Source of the DNA: Tumebacillus_A lipolyticus
Lineage (GTDB): Bacteria > Bacillota > Bacilli > Tumebacillales > Tumebacillaceae
Reading direction: 5' to 3'
Assembly (NCBI RefSeq): GCF_042682745.1
Contig: NZ_JBHUIO010000011.1
Span: 62,001 to 126,000 of the forward strand
DNA: 64,000 nt
Under the pieces are notes generated by a model, which was given only the letters and a program-made list of their open reading frames with translations, was not told the origin of the DNA and searched no databases. Below, piece by piece: positions 1 to 7,744 of the stretch. The position numbers and the translations under genes were made by a program. Each line of letters starts with the position of its first letter. Position 1 is the first letter of the stretch.

Positions 1-505
1 TGCCCGCGACGGTCGGAGCGACAGGTTGCGGCTTCGGCTTGGCGACAGGCGCCTGCGCTGCCGGGGTCGGGATCGCCGGCTTCGTGACAGGCTGCACCGT
101 AACTTTCGGCTTGCCGGTCATGCCAGCCGGAATGATGATCGTCTCACCCGCATAGAGCAGATCGCTCTGCATGCTGTTGATCTTTTGGATCTGTTCGACT
201 GTCGTTTCGTATCGTTCGGCAAGATAGCCGAGTTGATCGCCAGTTGTCACTTTGTAAGGAAAGGAAATGTGTAGCTTTTGACCTGCATAGATCAGGTCGG
301 AGTCCAATTGGTTGACCGCTTTCCAAGTCTGAACGGACGTTCCGTATTGGGAAGCCAGCTCGGACAGCGTCTGCCCCTTTTGCACGATCACTCCATCGGT
401 GATCCCGGCCGCTTCCGCCTGCACGACCGTCACGGTCAACATGCTGACAGCGACGAGCGCTGCTGTAGCGAAGCGTTTCAGAGAGTTCACTTTCTTCTTC
501 ATCAT
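1..505 (-). CDS. Secreted LysM-domain cell-wall protein (C-terminus cut by window)
   Basis: The start is an ATG at 505 (tandem ATGs at 505 and 502) with AGGAG about 10 nt upstream. The N-terminus is MMKKK followed by a hydrophobic signal peptide ending near VQAEA (residues 1-32). Two LysM modules follow, at about residues 38-82 (starting IVQKGQTLSELASQYG) and 84-128 (TTGDQLGYLAERYETT), then a Pro/Ala/Lys-rich linker runs off the window edge. LysM domains bind peptidoglycan, and the missing C-terminus could hold a hydrolase domain (3D, NlpC/P60 or SleB type). The c-di-AMP riboswitch directly upstream supports a cell-wall role, because this riboswitch class often controls wall hydrolases. The domain call is secure; the enzymatic activity is unknown. 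Confidence 0.85.
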   Translation of the reverse strand, partial: MMKKKVNSLKRFATAALVAVSMLTVTVVQAEAAGITDGVIVQKGQTLSELASQYGTSVQTWKAVNQLDSDLIYAGQKLHISFPYKVTTGDQLGYLAERYETTVEQIQKINSMQSDLLYAGETIIIPAGMTGKPKVTVQPVTKPAIPTPAAQAPVAKPKPQPVAPTVAG

Positions 506-523
506 CTTTCAAACACTCCTTCC

Positions 524-665
524 ATCGCCTGCGGAGTTAGCTGACGGGTTCGGGTGAAGGAAGTTACCCGCTCGCACCGTTGCGAGTTCACCCCAGTTGT
601 GGTTCCTCCGCTCCTCATCAGATTTGAGGATTCGGCCTGTCTTGTGGTCGAGTGCAAGTGTAGCG
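524..665 (-). promoter_or_regulatory. ydaO/yuaA-type c-di-AMP riboswitch
   Basis: Read on the minus strand, the leader contains the class signature blocks in order: GGCCGAATCCT, GAGCGGAGGAACC, GGGGTGAACTC, GGGTAACTTCC, ACCCGAACCCGTCAGCTAAC and TCCGCAGGCGA. These match the known ydaO consensus closely. The aptamer ends at about 526 and the Shine-Dalgarno of the LysM gene begins within a few bases, so no room is left for an intrinsic terminator before the start codon. Confidence 0.93.
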
Positions 666-780
666 CAGATGATGCATCCTTTTCACTAGCAGTTTGCTGG
701 AAATAGAATGGAAGAATATGCAGATGTTTGCTCGATCCCGCGCGGGGACAGCGATGCGCGCGACCCAATTTCGCAACAAG

Positions 781-812
781 AAAAAGTTCCCTTCCGAAGA
801 AGAGAACTTTTT
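781..812 (-). terminator. Intrinsic terminator after speA
   Basis: AAAAAGTTC (781-789) pairs with GAACTTTTT (804-812), with an inner CTTC-TTCG-GAAG extension on the minus strand followed by a U-run. It lies 28 nt downstream of the speA stop. Confidence 0.8.
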
Positions 813-839
813 ATGCAGGGCAGCCTGTCCAATTTTGCG

Positions 840-2294
840 TTATTTTAACACCTTGATCCACTCGATGTTCGGATCGTCCGGCCCTTGCACTGGAAGGCCC
901 GCCTTCACATTTTCAAGGATGTACTCGATGTTGTCCTGCGTGATCACTTCACCAGGCATGATGATCGGGATGCCGGGCGGATAGACCATGACCGACTCTG
1001 CCATGATGCGACCTGCCGCCTCGCGCAGCGGCACCACCTCGGTCCGCTTGTTGTAGAAAGCATCGCGGGGAGACACGGCCAACAGCGGCATCGACGGAAT
1101 GCGCACCTCTGGGAGCTCTTGCTTTTCTTGCAGCTGGAAGCGTGCGGCGATCTGGCGCAGCGCATCGAGCAGCGCTTCGACCGTCTCTTCCGTATCGCCA
1201 AACGTGACGATGCAGAGGATGTTGTACAGGTCTGACATCTCCACCTCGATATTAAAATCGGTGCGGAGAATCTTCTCGATCTCCCAACCTGTGACGCCGA
1301 GCTCCTTGACGGTGATGTTCAGCTTCAGCGGGTCGTGGGCGAACGTGGCAGACGTCTGCAAAATCTCTTCGCCGAAGCAGTACATGCCGGGGATCTCTTC
1401 ATTGATCGTCCGGCGCGCGCCTTGAGCGAGGCGGATCACCTTGTCGATCAGCTCATGTCCGTGCACCGCCATGTTCTTGCGCGCCACATCGAGCGATGCG
1501 AGCAACAGATAGGAAGTCGAGGTCGTGTGCAACATCGACAGCACCGCCTGCACGTGCGCCGGCGAGACGAACCCTTCGCGAACGTTCAAGACGGAGCTTT
1601 GCGTCATCGATCCACCGAGCTTGTGCACCGAAGTCGCCGCCATGTCTGCGCCCGCCTGCATCGCCGAGAGCGGCAGTTGCTCATGAAACTGGAACAGCAC
1701 GCCGTGCGCTTCGTCCACGATGACCGGAACGCCGCGCTGATGGCTGAGCTCGACGATCGACTTCAAGTCGCAGGAGATGCCAAAATAGGTCGGATTGATC
1801 AGCAGAACGCCTTTCGCATCCGGGTGGGCGTCGAGGGTGACGCGCACCGTGTCGACCGAGATGCCGTGCATGATGCCGATGTTCGAATCCACCTCTGGAT
1901 GCATGAACACCGGATGTGCGCCGGAGAGGATGATCGCCGCCATGATCGACTTGTGCGCGTTGCGCGGCACGAGGATCTTCTCGCCGGGGCCGACGACCGA
2001 CATGATCATCGTCATGATCGCACCTGACGTGCCTTGCACAGAGAAAAAGGTGTGGTCAGCGCCAAAGGCCTGGGCTGCCAGCTCTTGCGCTTCTTTGATA
2101 ATTCCTTTTGGCGAATGCAGATCGTCCAAAGGTGCAATGTTGATCAAATCTATGGACAAAGCGTTCGGGCCAATGAACTCGCTGAATTCGCTCGGCATGC
2201 CGAAACCTTTTTTATGTGCGGGAATGTGGAACTGAATCGGGTTCCGGCTCGCGTGCTCGACGAGCTTCGTAAACAGTGGAGTTTTATTTTGCAT
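840..2294 (-). CDS. speA: Arginine decarboxylase (SpeA, Orn/Lys/Arg decarboxylase family)
   Basis: 484 residues, a PLP-dependent fold-type I decarboxylase that converts arginine to agmatine for polyamine synthesis in the cytosol. Long stretches resemble Bacillus SpeA, including HIPAHKKG near the N-terminus, GTSGAIMTM, DEAHGV, the PLP-lysine motif SVHKLGGSMTQSS, and MVYPPGIPI and AGLPVQGPDD near the C-terminus. The chosen start is ATG 2294 with AAAGGG upstream. The frame is open further upstream, but that stretch covers the promoter and does not match the family. It is monocistronic, with its own promoter and terminator. Lysine as an alternative substrate cannot be excluded from sequence. Confidence 0.92.
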   Translation of the reverse strand: MQNKTPLFTKLVEHASRNPIQFHIPAHKKGFGMPSEFSEFIGPNALSIDLINIAPLDDLHSPKGIIKEAQELAAQAFGADHTFFSVQGTSGAIMTMIMSVVGPGEKILVPRNAHKSIMAAIILSGAHPVFMHPEVDSNIGIMHGISVDTVRVTLDAHPDAKGVLLINPTYFGISCDLKSIVELSHQRGVPVIVDEAHGVLFQFHEQLPLSAMQAGADMAATSVHKLGGSMTQSSVLNVREGFVSPAHVQAVLSMLHTTSTSYLLLASLDVARKNMAVHGHELIDKVIRLAQGARRTINEEIPGMYCFGEEILQTSATFAHDPLKLNITVKELGVTGWEIEKILRTDFNIEVEMSDLYNILCIVTFGDTEETVEALLDALRQIAARFQLQEKQELPEVRIPSMPLLAVSPRDAFYNKRTEVVPLREAAGRIMAESVMVYPPGIPIIMPGEVITQDNIEYILENVKAGLPVQGPDDPNIEWIKVLK

Positions 2295-2333
2295 CGCGAT
2301 CAATCCCTTTCGTTTAGAAAGATAACGAATGCA

Positions 2334-2339
2334 ATTATA
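2334..2339 (-). promoter_or_regulatory. Extended -10 promoter of speA
   Basis: The minus strand reads TGCTATAAT, a perfect -10 hexamer with the extended TG motif, about 40 nt upstream of the speA start. The -35 is poor, as often seen with extended -10 promoters. Confidence 0.6.
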
Positions 2340-2365
2340 GCACGCTTTTTCTGTGATTGCATTGC

Positions 2366-2706
2366 CGATTTTGTATAACAATAAATCTTTTTGCATAGCA
2401 TATGTTCGCAATTCGAAACGTTTGTGACAGATCCGATTCTCAACCTTTCAATCAGGCTGAAACCTGACAAATGAGCGAGCTGTTCAGCTTGGTTTCGATC
2501 GACTGCTCGCACCTGCACGATCAAGCTTCCCAACCTGCGCGAACCGCCGTCACAGCGTCAAAACCAACGCAAAAATCAACCGCATGCCCTCGCACCAATC
2601 TTTACGATCCGCAATAGAATAGAAAGAGAACGGACAGCTCACAAACGATAGATCGATCCGGAGCGTTCGACCGCTCGCTCGGCGAGCAAAGTCAGAAATT
2701 TGGCAG
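2366..2706. other. Intergenic stretch without a supported gene
   Basis: This lies between the divergent speA promoter and the corA promoter. A 77-codon open frame on the minus strand (TTG at 2533) overlaps the speA promoter, lacks a clear ribosome binding site and resembles nothing I know. I see no other structure here. Confidence 0.5.
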
Positions 2707-2710
2707 AAGA

Positions 2711-2739
2711 TTGACTTTCTGCCGATTCCGCAATACAAT
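2711..2739 (+). promoter_or_regulatory. Vegetative promoter of the corA leader
   Basis: TTGACT (2711-2716), 17 bp spacer, TACAAT (2734-2739). The predicted start at about 2746 lies just before the M-box. Confidence 0.8.
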
Positions 2740-2756
2740 CGAAGCGCATAACAAAT

Positions 2757-2930
2757 ATGGAACCCACTCCCGTTAGGTGAGGCTCCATGGCAAACATAGG
2801 CCACTGCCCGGAAACGTCGAAAGACGCCAATGGGTAGAACAGGTTCTGCCGGCTTAAGGCTTAACTTAATGTGGCTGAGTGCAATTGCTCTACGTTGCCA
2901 TGTGCTAAAACTCAACAAGGGGAAGTTGTA
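2757..2930 (+). promoter_or_regulatory. M-box (ykoK) Mg2+ riboswitch
   Basis: Signature blocks are GTTAGGTGAGGCTCC, CACTGCCCGGAAACGTCG, AAAGACGCCAATGGGT, ACTTAATGTGGCTGAG, and GCTCTACG followed by TGCCATGTGCTAAA. These match the M-box consensus in order and spacing. A terminator follows and corA is the next gene, the classical arrangement for Mg2+ transporter control. Confidence 0.95.
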
Positions 2931-2957
2931 TTTGGTGTTGTTTTGTATGGCGCCAAT

Positions 2958-2987
2958 AGCTTTCCCTTGCCCGGGAAAGCTTTTTTT
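2958..2987 (+). terminator. M-box expression-platform terminator
   Basis: AGCTTTCCC (2958-2966) pairs with GGGAAAGCT (2973-2981), followed by a run of seven T. It sits between the aptamer and corA, so Mg2+ binding would be expected to promote termination here. Confidence 0.9.
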
Positions 2988-3140
2988 GTTGCCCTCGCAC
3001 TTAATCGTTGAGGAAAGGAGGTGACGCGCTTTCGACACCCTGATCGGCAGTTATGAGACGAGCGAAGAGGACAGTTTGCAGAAAGGGGAGCGCAGAAGCG
3101 CGCCACCTTTCACTCGACAATTAAGAAGAAGGTGATCATC

Positions 3141-4079
3141 GTGATTCAAGTTTTCCAAACGGACAAAGACGGCAAATTGATCAAGACGGAGCAGATGGAG
3201 AAAGGATGTTGGATTCACCTGATGAATCCGACCGAAGAGGAGAAGAAGCGAGTTGTCGCCGAGCTGAGCATCGATCTGGATTTTCTGCACGATGCGCTCG
3301 ATGAGGAAGAGCGGGCGCGGATCGAAAAGGATGAGGAGCAGGTGATGCTGTTTGTCGAACTGCCTTACATCTCCAAGACGGAAGCGAACGAAGAGATGTT
3401 CTCGACCGTGCCGCTGGGCATTTTGATCAAAGGGGACTACCTGCTGACCGTCTGCCTCAAAGAGACGCCGGTGCTCAACGACTTTTTTCAAGGCAAGATC
3501 AAAAACTTCTTCACGCACATGCGAACTCGATTCGTCCTGCAGATTCTGTTTTTGACAGCCACCTACTATCTGAACTACTTGAAACGAATTCATCGCAAAA
3601 CGGAGCTCGTCGAGCACCAGCTGCGAGTGTCGATGAAAAACAACGAGCTCTTCTCCATGTTGGAGCTGGAGAAAAGCCTCGTCTACTTTACCACCGCCTT
3701 GCAGACGAACAAACTGCTGATGGAAAAGCTGTCCTACGGCAACTACCTGAAGATGTATGAGGAAGACAAAGAGCTGCTCGACGAAGTGATGATCGAAACC
3801 AAGCAGGCGATCAAGATGTCAGAAGTGTACAGCTCGATCTTGAGCTCGATGATGAACGCGTTCGCATCGGTGATCTCGAACAACGTCAACCATGTTGTCA
3901 AGCTGTTGACTGCGATCACGATCGTCATCGCGATTCCCACGATGGTCGCCAGCATCTACGGCATGAACGTGCAGCTGCCCATCCAAGAGAATGCGCACGC
4001 CTTTTCGATCATCATGCTCATGTCGGTCATTCTTTCCATCGCGACGACGCTGATCTTCTGGAAAAAGAAATACTTCTAG
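3141..4079 (+). CDS. corA: CorA-family magnesium transporter
   Basis: 312 residues. The N-terminal cytosolic domain is acidic and helical. Two C-terminal membrane helices (about residues 250-270 and 285-305) carry the family signature YGMN after the first helix. CorA forms a homopentameric Mg2+ (also Co2+/Ni2+) channel in the cytoplasmic membrane. GTG 3141 is preferred because GAAGGTGAT sits 6-7 nt upstream; an in-frame GTG at 3132 overlaps that Shine-Dalgarno. Control by the upstream M-box supports Mg2+ as the physiological substrate. Confidence 0.93.
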   Translation: MIQVFQTDKDGKLIKTEQMEKGCWIHLMNPTEEEKKRVVAELSIDLDFLHDALDEEERARIEKDEEQVMLFVELPYISKTEANEEMFSTVPLGILIKGDYLLTVCLKETPVLNDFFQGKIKNFFTHMRTRFVLQILFLTATYYLNYLKRIHRKTELVEHQLRVSMKNNELFSMLELEKSLVYFTTALQTNKLLMEKLSYGNYLKMYEEDKELLDEVMIETKQAIKMSEVYSSILSSMMNAFASVISNNVNHVVKLLTAITIVIAIPTMVASIYGMNVQLPIQENAHAFSIIMLMSVILSIATTLIFWKKKYF

Positions 4080-4360
4080 GAATCGGTCACCTGCGATCAG
4101 CTCTTTCTCGTGATCGTCGTCCGGTCAAACTCGACCGAACTTCAATATTCAACTCATCCGTATATTTATGCATATTATGCAAAAAGTGACAGCTGCTGCC
4201 TTACCGTTCGGGGAAGCTCTGCTGTCTCGATCTTATACAGTGCTGCCCCATTTCGAGCAGATCGAAGGTCGCACATCCCCTCTGCGCAGTTCCCAAGAGG
4301 CGGTGTGCGACCTTTTGCTGTTCAGGTCAGCAAGTGTTCGAAACGAGGAGACACTTCGAA
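4080..4360. other. Non-coding stretch with a long hairpin
   Basis: No gene is supported. AAGGTCGCAC (4265-4274) pairs perfectly with GTGCGACCTT (4305-4314), with a nested CCTCT/AGAGG stem, followed by TTTTGC. This could end the corA transcript or a small RNA. An AT-rich TATTTATGCATATTATGCA stretch lies near 4160. Confidence 0.4.
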
Positions 4361-4387
4361 AAAAAACCGCCAGGACGGCGGTTTTTT
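4361..4387 (-). terminator. Terminator after ywhD-like gene (bidirectional)
   Basis: AAAAAACCGCC and GGCGGTTTTTT form a symmetrical hairpin with U-runs on both strands, directly after the minus-strand gene ending at 4394. Confidence 0.85.
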
Positions 4388-4393
4388 GCATCG

Positions 4394-4855
4394 TTACACA
4401 AGCTGTGCTTTCACTTCATCTGGCGTGTTCGCCCAGAGATCGGCGCGCAGGTTTTCGAGGAAATGCGCAAGCTTCCCCTTCTGCTCCCCGCTCAGGTTGG
4501 ACAGGTCCACCTTGCCCTTCATCGCGCGGTCCATCTGATTGACCAGCGGTGCCATCGGCTTGTAGCCGACCTTCAACTCTTTGTTGATCACGATCTGCGC
4601 CGCTGTGATGCCGGAGAAACCTCGCCCTTGCTCATAGGTCTTCAGCGTGACCCACACGATCGAGACCGGCTGTCCATCCGGCACTTGGTCAGCCGAGCTG
4701 GCACCGCGAAAATCGATCCCGCGCTCCACGCGGCTCTTGCCATGAATCGCCCCTTGATCGACAAAGATCTCCTCGCCATCGATCAGCACGGCGGAGAGGG
4801 TCGCCAACTCATCTGGTGTTCCGTGTCTATCTCGTCCTGTCAGGTTCAATTCCAC
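4394..4855 (-). CDS. ywhD: YwhD-family protein
   Basis: 153 residues. It resembles Bacillus YwhD: the segments FVDQGAIHGKSRVERGI, SIVWVTL, GITAAQIVINKE and NQMDRAMKG correspond to conserved parts of that family, whose function is unknown. The start is GTG 4855 with AAGGAG about 10 nt upstream. No signal peptide or membrane segment is visible. It lies downstream of an MFS gene on the same strand, separated by a leader with a triplicated 17-bp repeat. Confidence 0.8.
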   Translation of the reverse strand: MELNLTGRDRHGTPDELATLSAVLIDGEEIFVDQGAIHGKSRVERGIDFRGASSADQVPDGQPVSIVWVTLKTYEQGRGFSGITAAQIVINKELKVGYKPMAPLVNQMDRAMKGKVDLSNLSGEQKGKLAHFLENLRADLWANTPDEVKAQLV

Positions 4856-4871
4856 TTGCGATCATCTCCTT

Positions 4872-4922
4872 GTGAAAAGGTCTTCAGAGTGAAAAGGTCT
4901 TCAGAGTGAAAAGGTCTTCAAA
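4872..4922. repeat. Three tandem copies of a 17-bp unit
   Basis: The unit GTGAAAAGGTCTTCAGA occurs at 4872, 4889 and 4906 (the last differs at its end). It lies in the leader between the MFS gene and the ywhD-like gene and ends just before the ywhD ribosome binding site. Confidence 0.9.
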
Positions 4923-4958
4923 ATATTGTATCTGTTTTCGTCCGAAAAAACTACCGCT

Positions 4959-6197
4959 TCAAGCGCTCTGCGAACTCCGGTCTGGCTCCACCACTTTCCA
5001 CCGCACCCAGATCAGGTTGAGCAGGTAGAGCAGACAGGTGAGCCCGAGCATCACCCGAATTCCGAACACGGCCGATCCAAGACCTCCGAACAGCGGGCCG
5101 GCAAACGAGCCGAGCAGCATCGCCGAGGCGGAAAATCCATAGACCCTGCCCCGGTGCTCTTTCGGTGTGAGCCGGCCGACCATCGCGTTTGCGGTCGGCA
5201 TGATGCCGCCGATGAACAGCCCGAGACCGAAGCGAGCCGCGATGAACACCCAGATGTTCGGCGCGAGCGCTTGCGGCAGGTACATCAGCGCCGCCCCGAT
5301 CATGCTGATCGTCAACACTTTGCGATAGCCGATCTTGTCGCTGCGCTTCCCGAGAAAAGGAGATGCGATCAGGTCGGCCAGCCCTGTCGCCGCCGTCGCG
5401 AACCCGGCGATGATCCCCAGATACTCAAGCCCGGTCAACTCCTTCATATAGACGGGAAGCACCGGCAGGACGCTCATCACCGAAAACTGGGCCAAAAACA
5501 GGACGAGAAACAGCGTCCGCACGCCCTTCAGCTCTTTGACTGCGCGAAACTGCTCGATGATCGACCCCTTTTTCTGCGCCCCTTTTTGCGGCGGCTCGAA
5601 TCGCTCCTTCACAAAGAAGAAGGTGACCAGCGAGGCGAGCAGCGCGAACCCGCCCGTCACAAAGAAGGCGACGCGGTAATTGTGGAACAGATCGACCAGC
5701 ACCCCGCCGACGAGCGGCCCGATCAGGCTGCCGAACATGCCGGCAGATGCGAGCCAGCCGAGCGCATAGCCGAGCCGCTCCTCTGGGATCACCGTCGCGA
5801 CCAGCGCATTGGCGGCGGCGCTAAACCCGCTGAAGATCCCTTGGATCGTCCGCGTGATCAGCAGGTGCCATACATTTTGCGCAAAGCCCATCAACAACAT
5901 GAAAAAAGAGATCGCAAACGTCGTCCGCATCACCATCAGCTTGCGCCCCTTGCGGTCTCCGATCGCCCCCCAGATCGGGGAGACGATCGCGGCGATCAAA
6001 AAATTGCAGGAGGAGATCACCCCTGCCCAGATCGCGACCGTATCCCAATTCTCAACACCCAGCTCGTTTATGTATAAGGCCAAAAAAGGACCGCTGGAGG
6101 TGAACGCCATCATCATCAGGCTCTGGACGATCGCCATGATCCACAAGGTCCGCCGCCACGAATATCCGGCTTCCTCGCTTCCGTTTTCCATTCCCAC
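4959..6197 (-). CDS. MFS drug/metabolite exporter (MdtG-like, 12 TM)
   Basis: 412 residues from the chosen GTG. Twelve hydrophobic segments are visible. The MFS motif A appears after TM2 as GAIGDRKGRKLM and repeats in the second half as GKRSDKIGYRKV. The family exports drugs or metabolites by proton antiport across the cytoplasmic membrane. The start choice is GTG 6197 with GGGGGAAG 6 nt upstream; ATG 6191 is a close alternative. The substrate cannot be told from sequence. Confidence 0.85.
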   Translation of the reverse strand: MGMENGSEEAGYSWRRTLWIMAIVQSLMMMAFTSSGPFLALYINELGVENWDTVAIWAGVISSCNFLIAAIVSPIWGAIGDRKGRKLMVMRTTFAISFFMLLMGFAQNVWHLLITRTIQGIFSGFSAAANALVATVIPEERLGYALGWLASAGMFGSLIGPLVGGVLVDLFHNYRVAFFVTGGFALLASLVTFFFVKERFEPPQKGAQKKGSIIEQFRAVKELKGVRTLFLVLFLAQFSVMSVLPVLPVYMKELTGLEYLGIIAGFATAATGLADLIASPFLGKRSDKIGYRKVLTISMIGAALMYLPQALAPNIWVFIAARFGLGLFIGGIMPTANAMVGRLTPKEHRGRVYGFSASAMLLGSFAGPLFGGLGSAVFGIRVMLGLTCLLYLLNLIWVRWKVVEPDRSSQSA

Positions 6198-6273
6198 AGC
6201 TCGCTTCCCCCTCCCCCGTTTTTTTCTATTATACGAAACTTTCTGAATTATTTCGACTCCCGAAGATAATAAA

Positions 6274-6298
6274 AAGGGCAGGAACATCTCCTGCCCTT
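6274..6298 (-). terminator. Terminator of the amino-acid ABC operon
   Basis: AAGGGCAGG (6274-6282) pairs with CCTGCCCTT (6290-6298), followed on the minus strand by TTTTTATTA. It closes the operon ending at 6349. Confidence 0.85.
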
Positions 6299-6348
6299 CT
6301 GCCTGCTCGCCGCGATGTGCTTAAAGCGCTCGATCGCGGCGAAATGCA

Positions 6349-7071
6349 CTATAGCATCTTTTCCAAAAACTGCTTCGCCCGCTCGCTGCTGGGCGCTGAG
6401 AAAAATTCGCTCGGCGTTTTGTCCTCCAAAAGCCGCCCCTGATCGAGAAACAGAATGCGGTCGGCCACCTCGCGAGCAAATCCCATCTCATGGGTGACGA
6501 TCGCCATCGTGATCCCCGTGTGTGCCAGCGACTTCATCACATCGAGCACCTCTTTGACCATCTCCGGGTCGAGCGCCGAGGTCGGCTCGTCGAACAGCAG
6601 CGCCTCCGGCTCCATCGCCAGCGACCTGGCGATCGCCACGCGCTGCTTTTGTCCGCCAGATAGCTTGGTCGGGTAGACGTCCGCTTTCTCCGCCAGCCCC
6701 ACGCGCTTCAGCAGCTCCATCGCCGACGCTTTCGCCCGCTCTTTCGCCACCCCTTTGACCTTGATCGGTGCATAGGTCATGTTCTCCAGCACCGTCATGT
6801 GCGGAAAGAGGTGAAAGTGCTGAAAGACCATGCCGACATTTTGTCTGATCGTCATGATGTCTGTTTCTTTGGCGGTGATGTCCTGGCCATCGATGTAAAT
6901 CTTGCCCGCAGTCGGCACTTCCAACAGATTCAAACAACGGAGGAAGGTCGATTTCCCCGATCCGGAAGGACCGATGATCGCCACGACCTCCCCTTTTTTG
7001 ATCTCTGTGGAGATGTCTTTTAGCACATCCAACTTGCCAAACGATTTATACAGTTTCTCCACCTTAATCAC
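6349..7071 (-). CDS. Polar amino-acid ABC transporter ATPase (GlnQ/ArtM type)
   Basis: 240 residues. Walker A is GPSGSGKS (about 33-40), the signature is LSGGQKQRVAIARSL, Walker B is ALLFDEPTSALDPE, and the switch histidine lies in IVTHEM. It powers import by the adjacent permease and binding protein. The start overlaps the end of the permease gene by 8 nt, indicating translational coupling. It is the last gene of the three-gene operon. Confidence 0.95.
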   Translation of the reverse strand: MIKVEKLYKSFGKLDVLKDISTEIKKGEVVAIIGPSGSGKSTFLRCLNLLEVPTAGKIYIDGQDITAKETDIMTIRQNVGMVFQHFHLFPHMTVLENMTYAPIKVKGVAKERAKASAMELLKRVGLAEKADVYPTKLSGGQKQRVAIARSLAMEPEALLFDEPTSALDPEMVKEVLDVMKSLAHTGITMAIVTHEMGFAREVADRILFLDQGRLLEDKTPSEFFSAPSSERAKQFLEKML

Positions 7072-7723
7072 TGCGTCGCAACCTCCTCTCCAACAGGCGC
7101 GCGCCGAAGGTCAAAGCCATGACCAGCACGTAGTAGATGATCCCCGCGACGATCAGCGGTTCGAAGTACACATATTTTTCTGCGCCGACGATCGTGGCGC
7201 GCCGCAGGACATCTGCCGCTCCGATCGTCGAGACCAGCGCCGACTCTTTGAGCAAAGCGATGCTCTCATTGACCAGCGCGGGCAGGATGTTTTTCAGCGC
7301 TTGGGGCAAGATGATGTCGATCATCATCCGGCGATATGGCACGCCGAGCGCCATCGCCGCCTCGCGCTGCCCTTTGTCCACCGCCAAGATCCCCGCGCGA
7401 ATCGTCTCCGAGATGTAGGCGGCCGAGTTGAGCGAGAAGGCGAGCACGCCCGCTTCGAGCGCTGTGATCTGATATCCGGTCAACTGCGGGGTGGCAAAAT
7501 AGACGATCGTCAACTGCAAGATCAGCGGCGTGCCGCGAAAGATCGACGTATAGGCGATGCCGAACCATTTGAGCGGTTTGACGCTGGAGATTTTAAATAG
7601 AGATAAGACCGTCCCCCAGATAAAGCCGAGCAGTGCTGAGAGGAGCGTATATTGCAATGTGACCTTGATCCCTTCGAGAATATAAGGGATCGAGGGCACG
7701 ATGCGATCAAAATTCAGTTCCAT
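7064..7723 (-). CDS. Polar amino-acid ABC transporter permease (HisM/GlnP type)
   Basis: 219 residues with about five membrane segments. The family EAA loop is visible as REAAMALGVPYRRMMIDIILPQA. It forms the homodimeric membrane pore of the importer. It lies 21 nt downstream of the binding-protein gene and overlaps the ATPase gene. Confidence 0.93.
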   Translation of the reverse strand: MELNFDRIVPSIPYILEGIKVTLQYTLLSALLGFIWGTVLSLFKISSVKPLKWFGIAYTSIFRGTPLILQLTIVYFATPQLTGYQITALEAGVLAFSLNSAAYISETIRAGILAVDKGQREAAMALGVPYRRMMIDIILPQALKNILPALVNESIALLKESALVSTIGAADVLRRATIVGAEKYVYFEPLIVAGIIYYVLVMALTFGARLLERRLRRSD

Positions 7724-7744
7724 GCCCTTGTCACCGCCCGAGTT

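Noticed and set aside
144..512. 122-codon frame at the window start
   Set aside because: It is out of frame with the signal peptide and LysM repeats that are clearly encoded in the overlapping frame.
2300..2533. 77-codon minus-strand frame upstream of speA
   Set aside because: It overlaps the speA -10 element, starts at TTG without a good ribosome binding site and has no recognisable similarity.
4926..6077. 383-codon open frame on the plus strand
   Set aside because: It is fully antisense to the MFS gene, with His/Arg/Asp-rich composition typical of the complement of GC-rich membrane-protein genes and no ribosome binding site.
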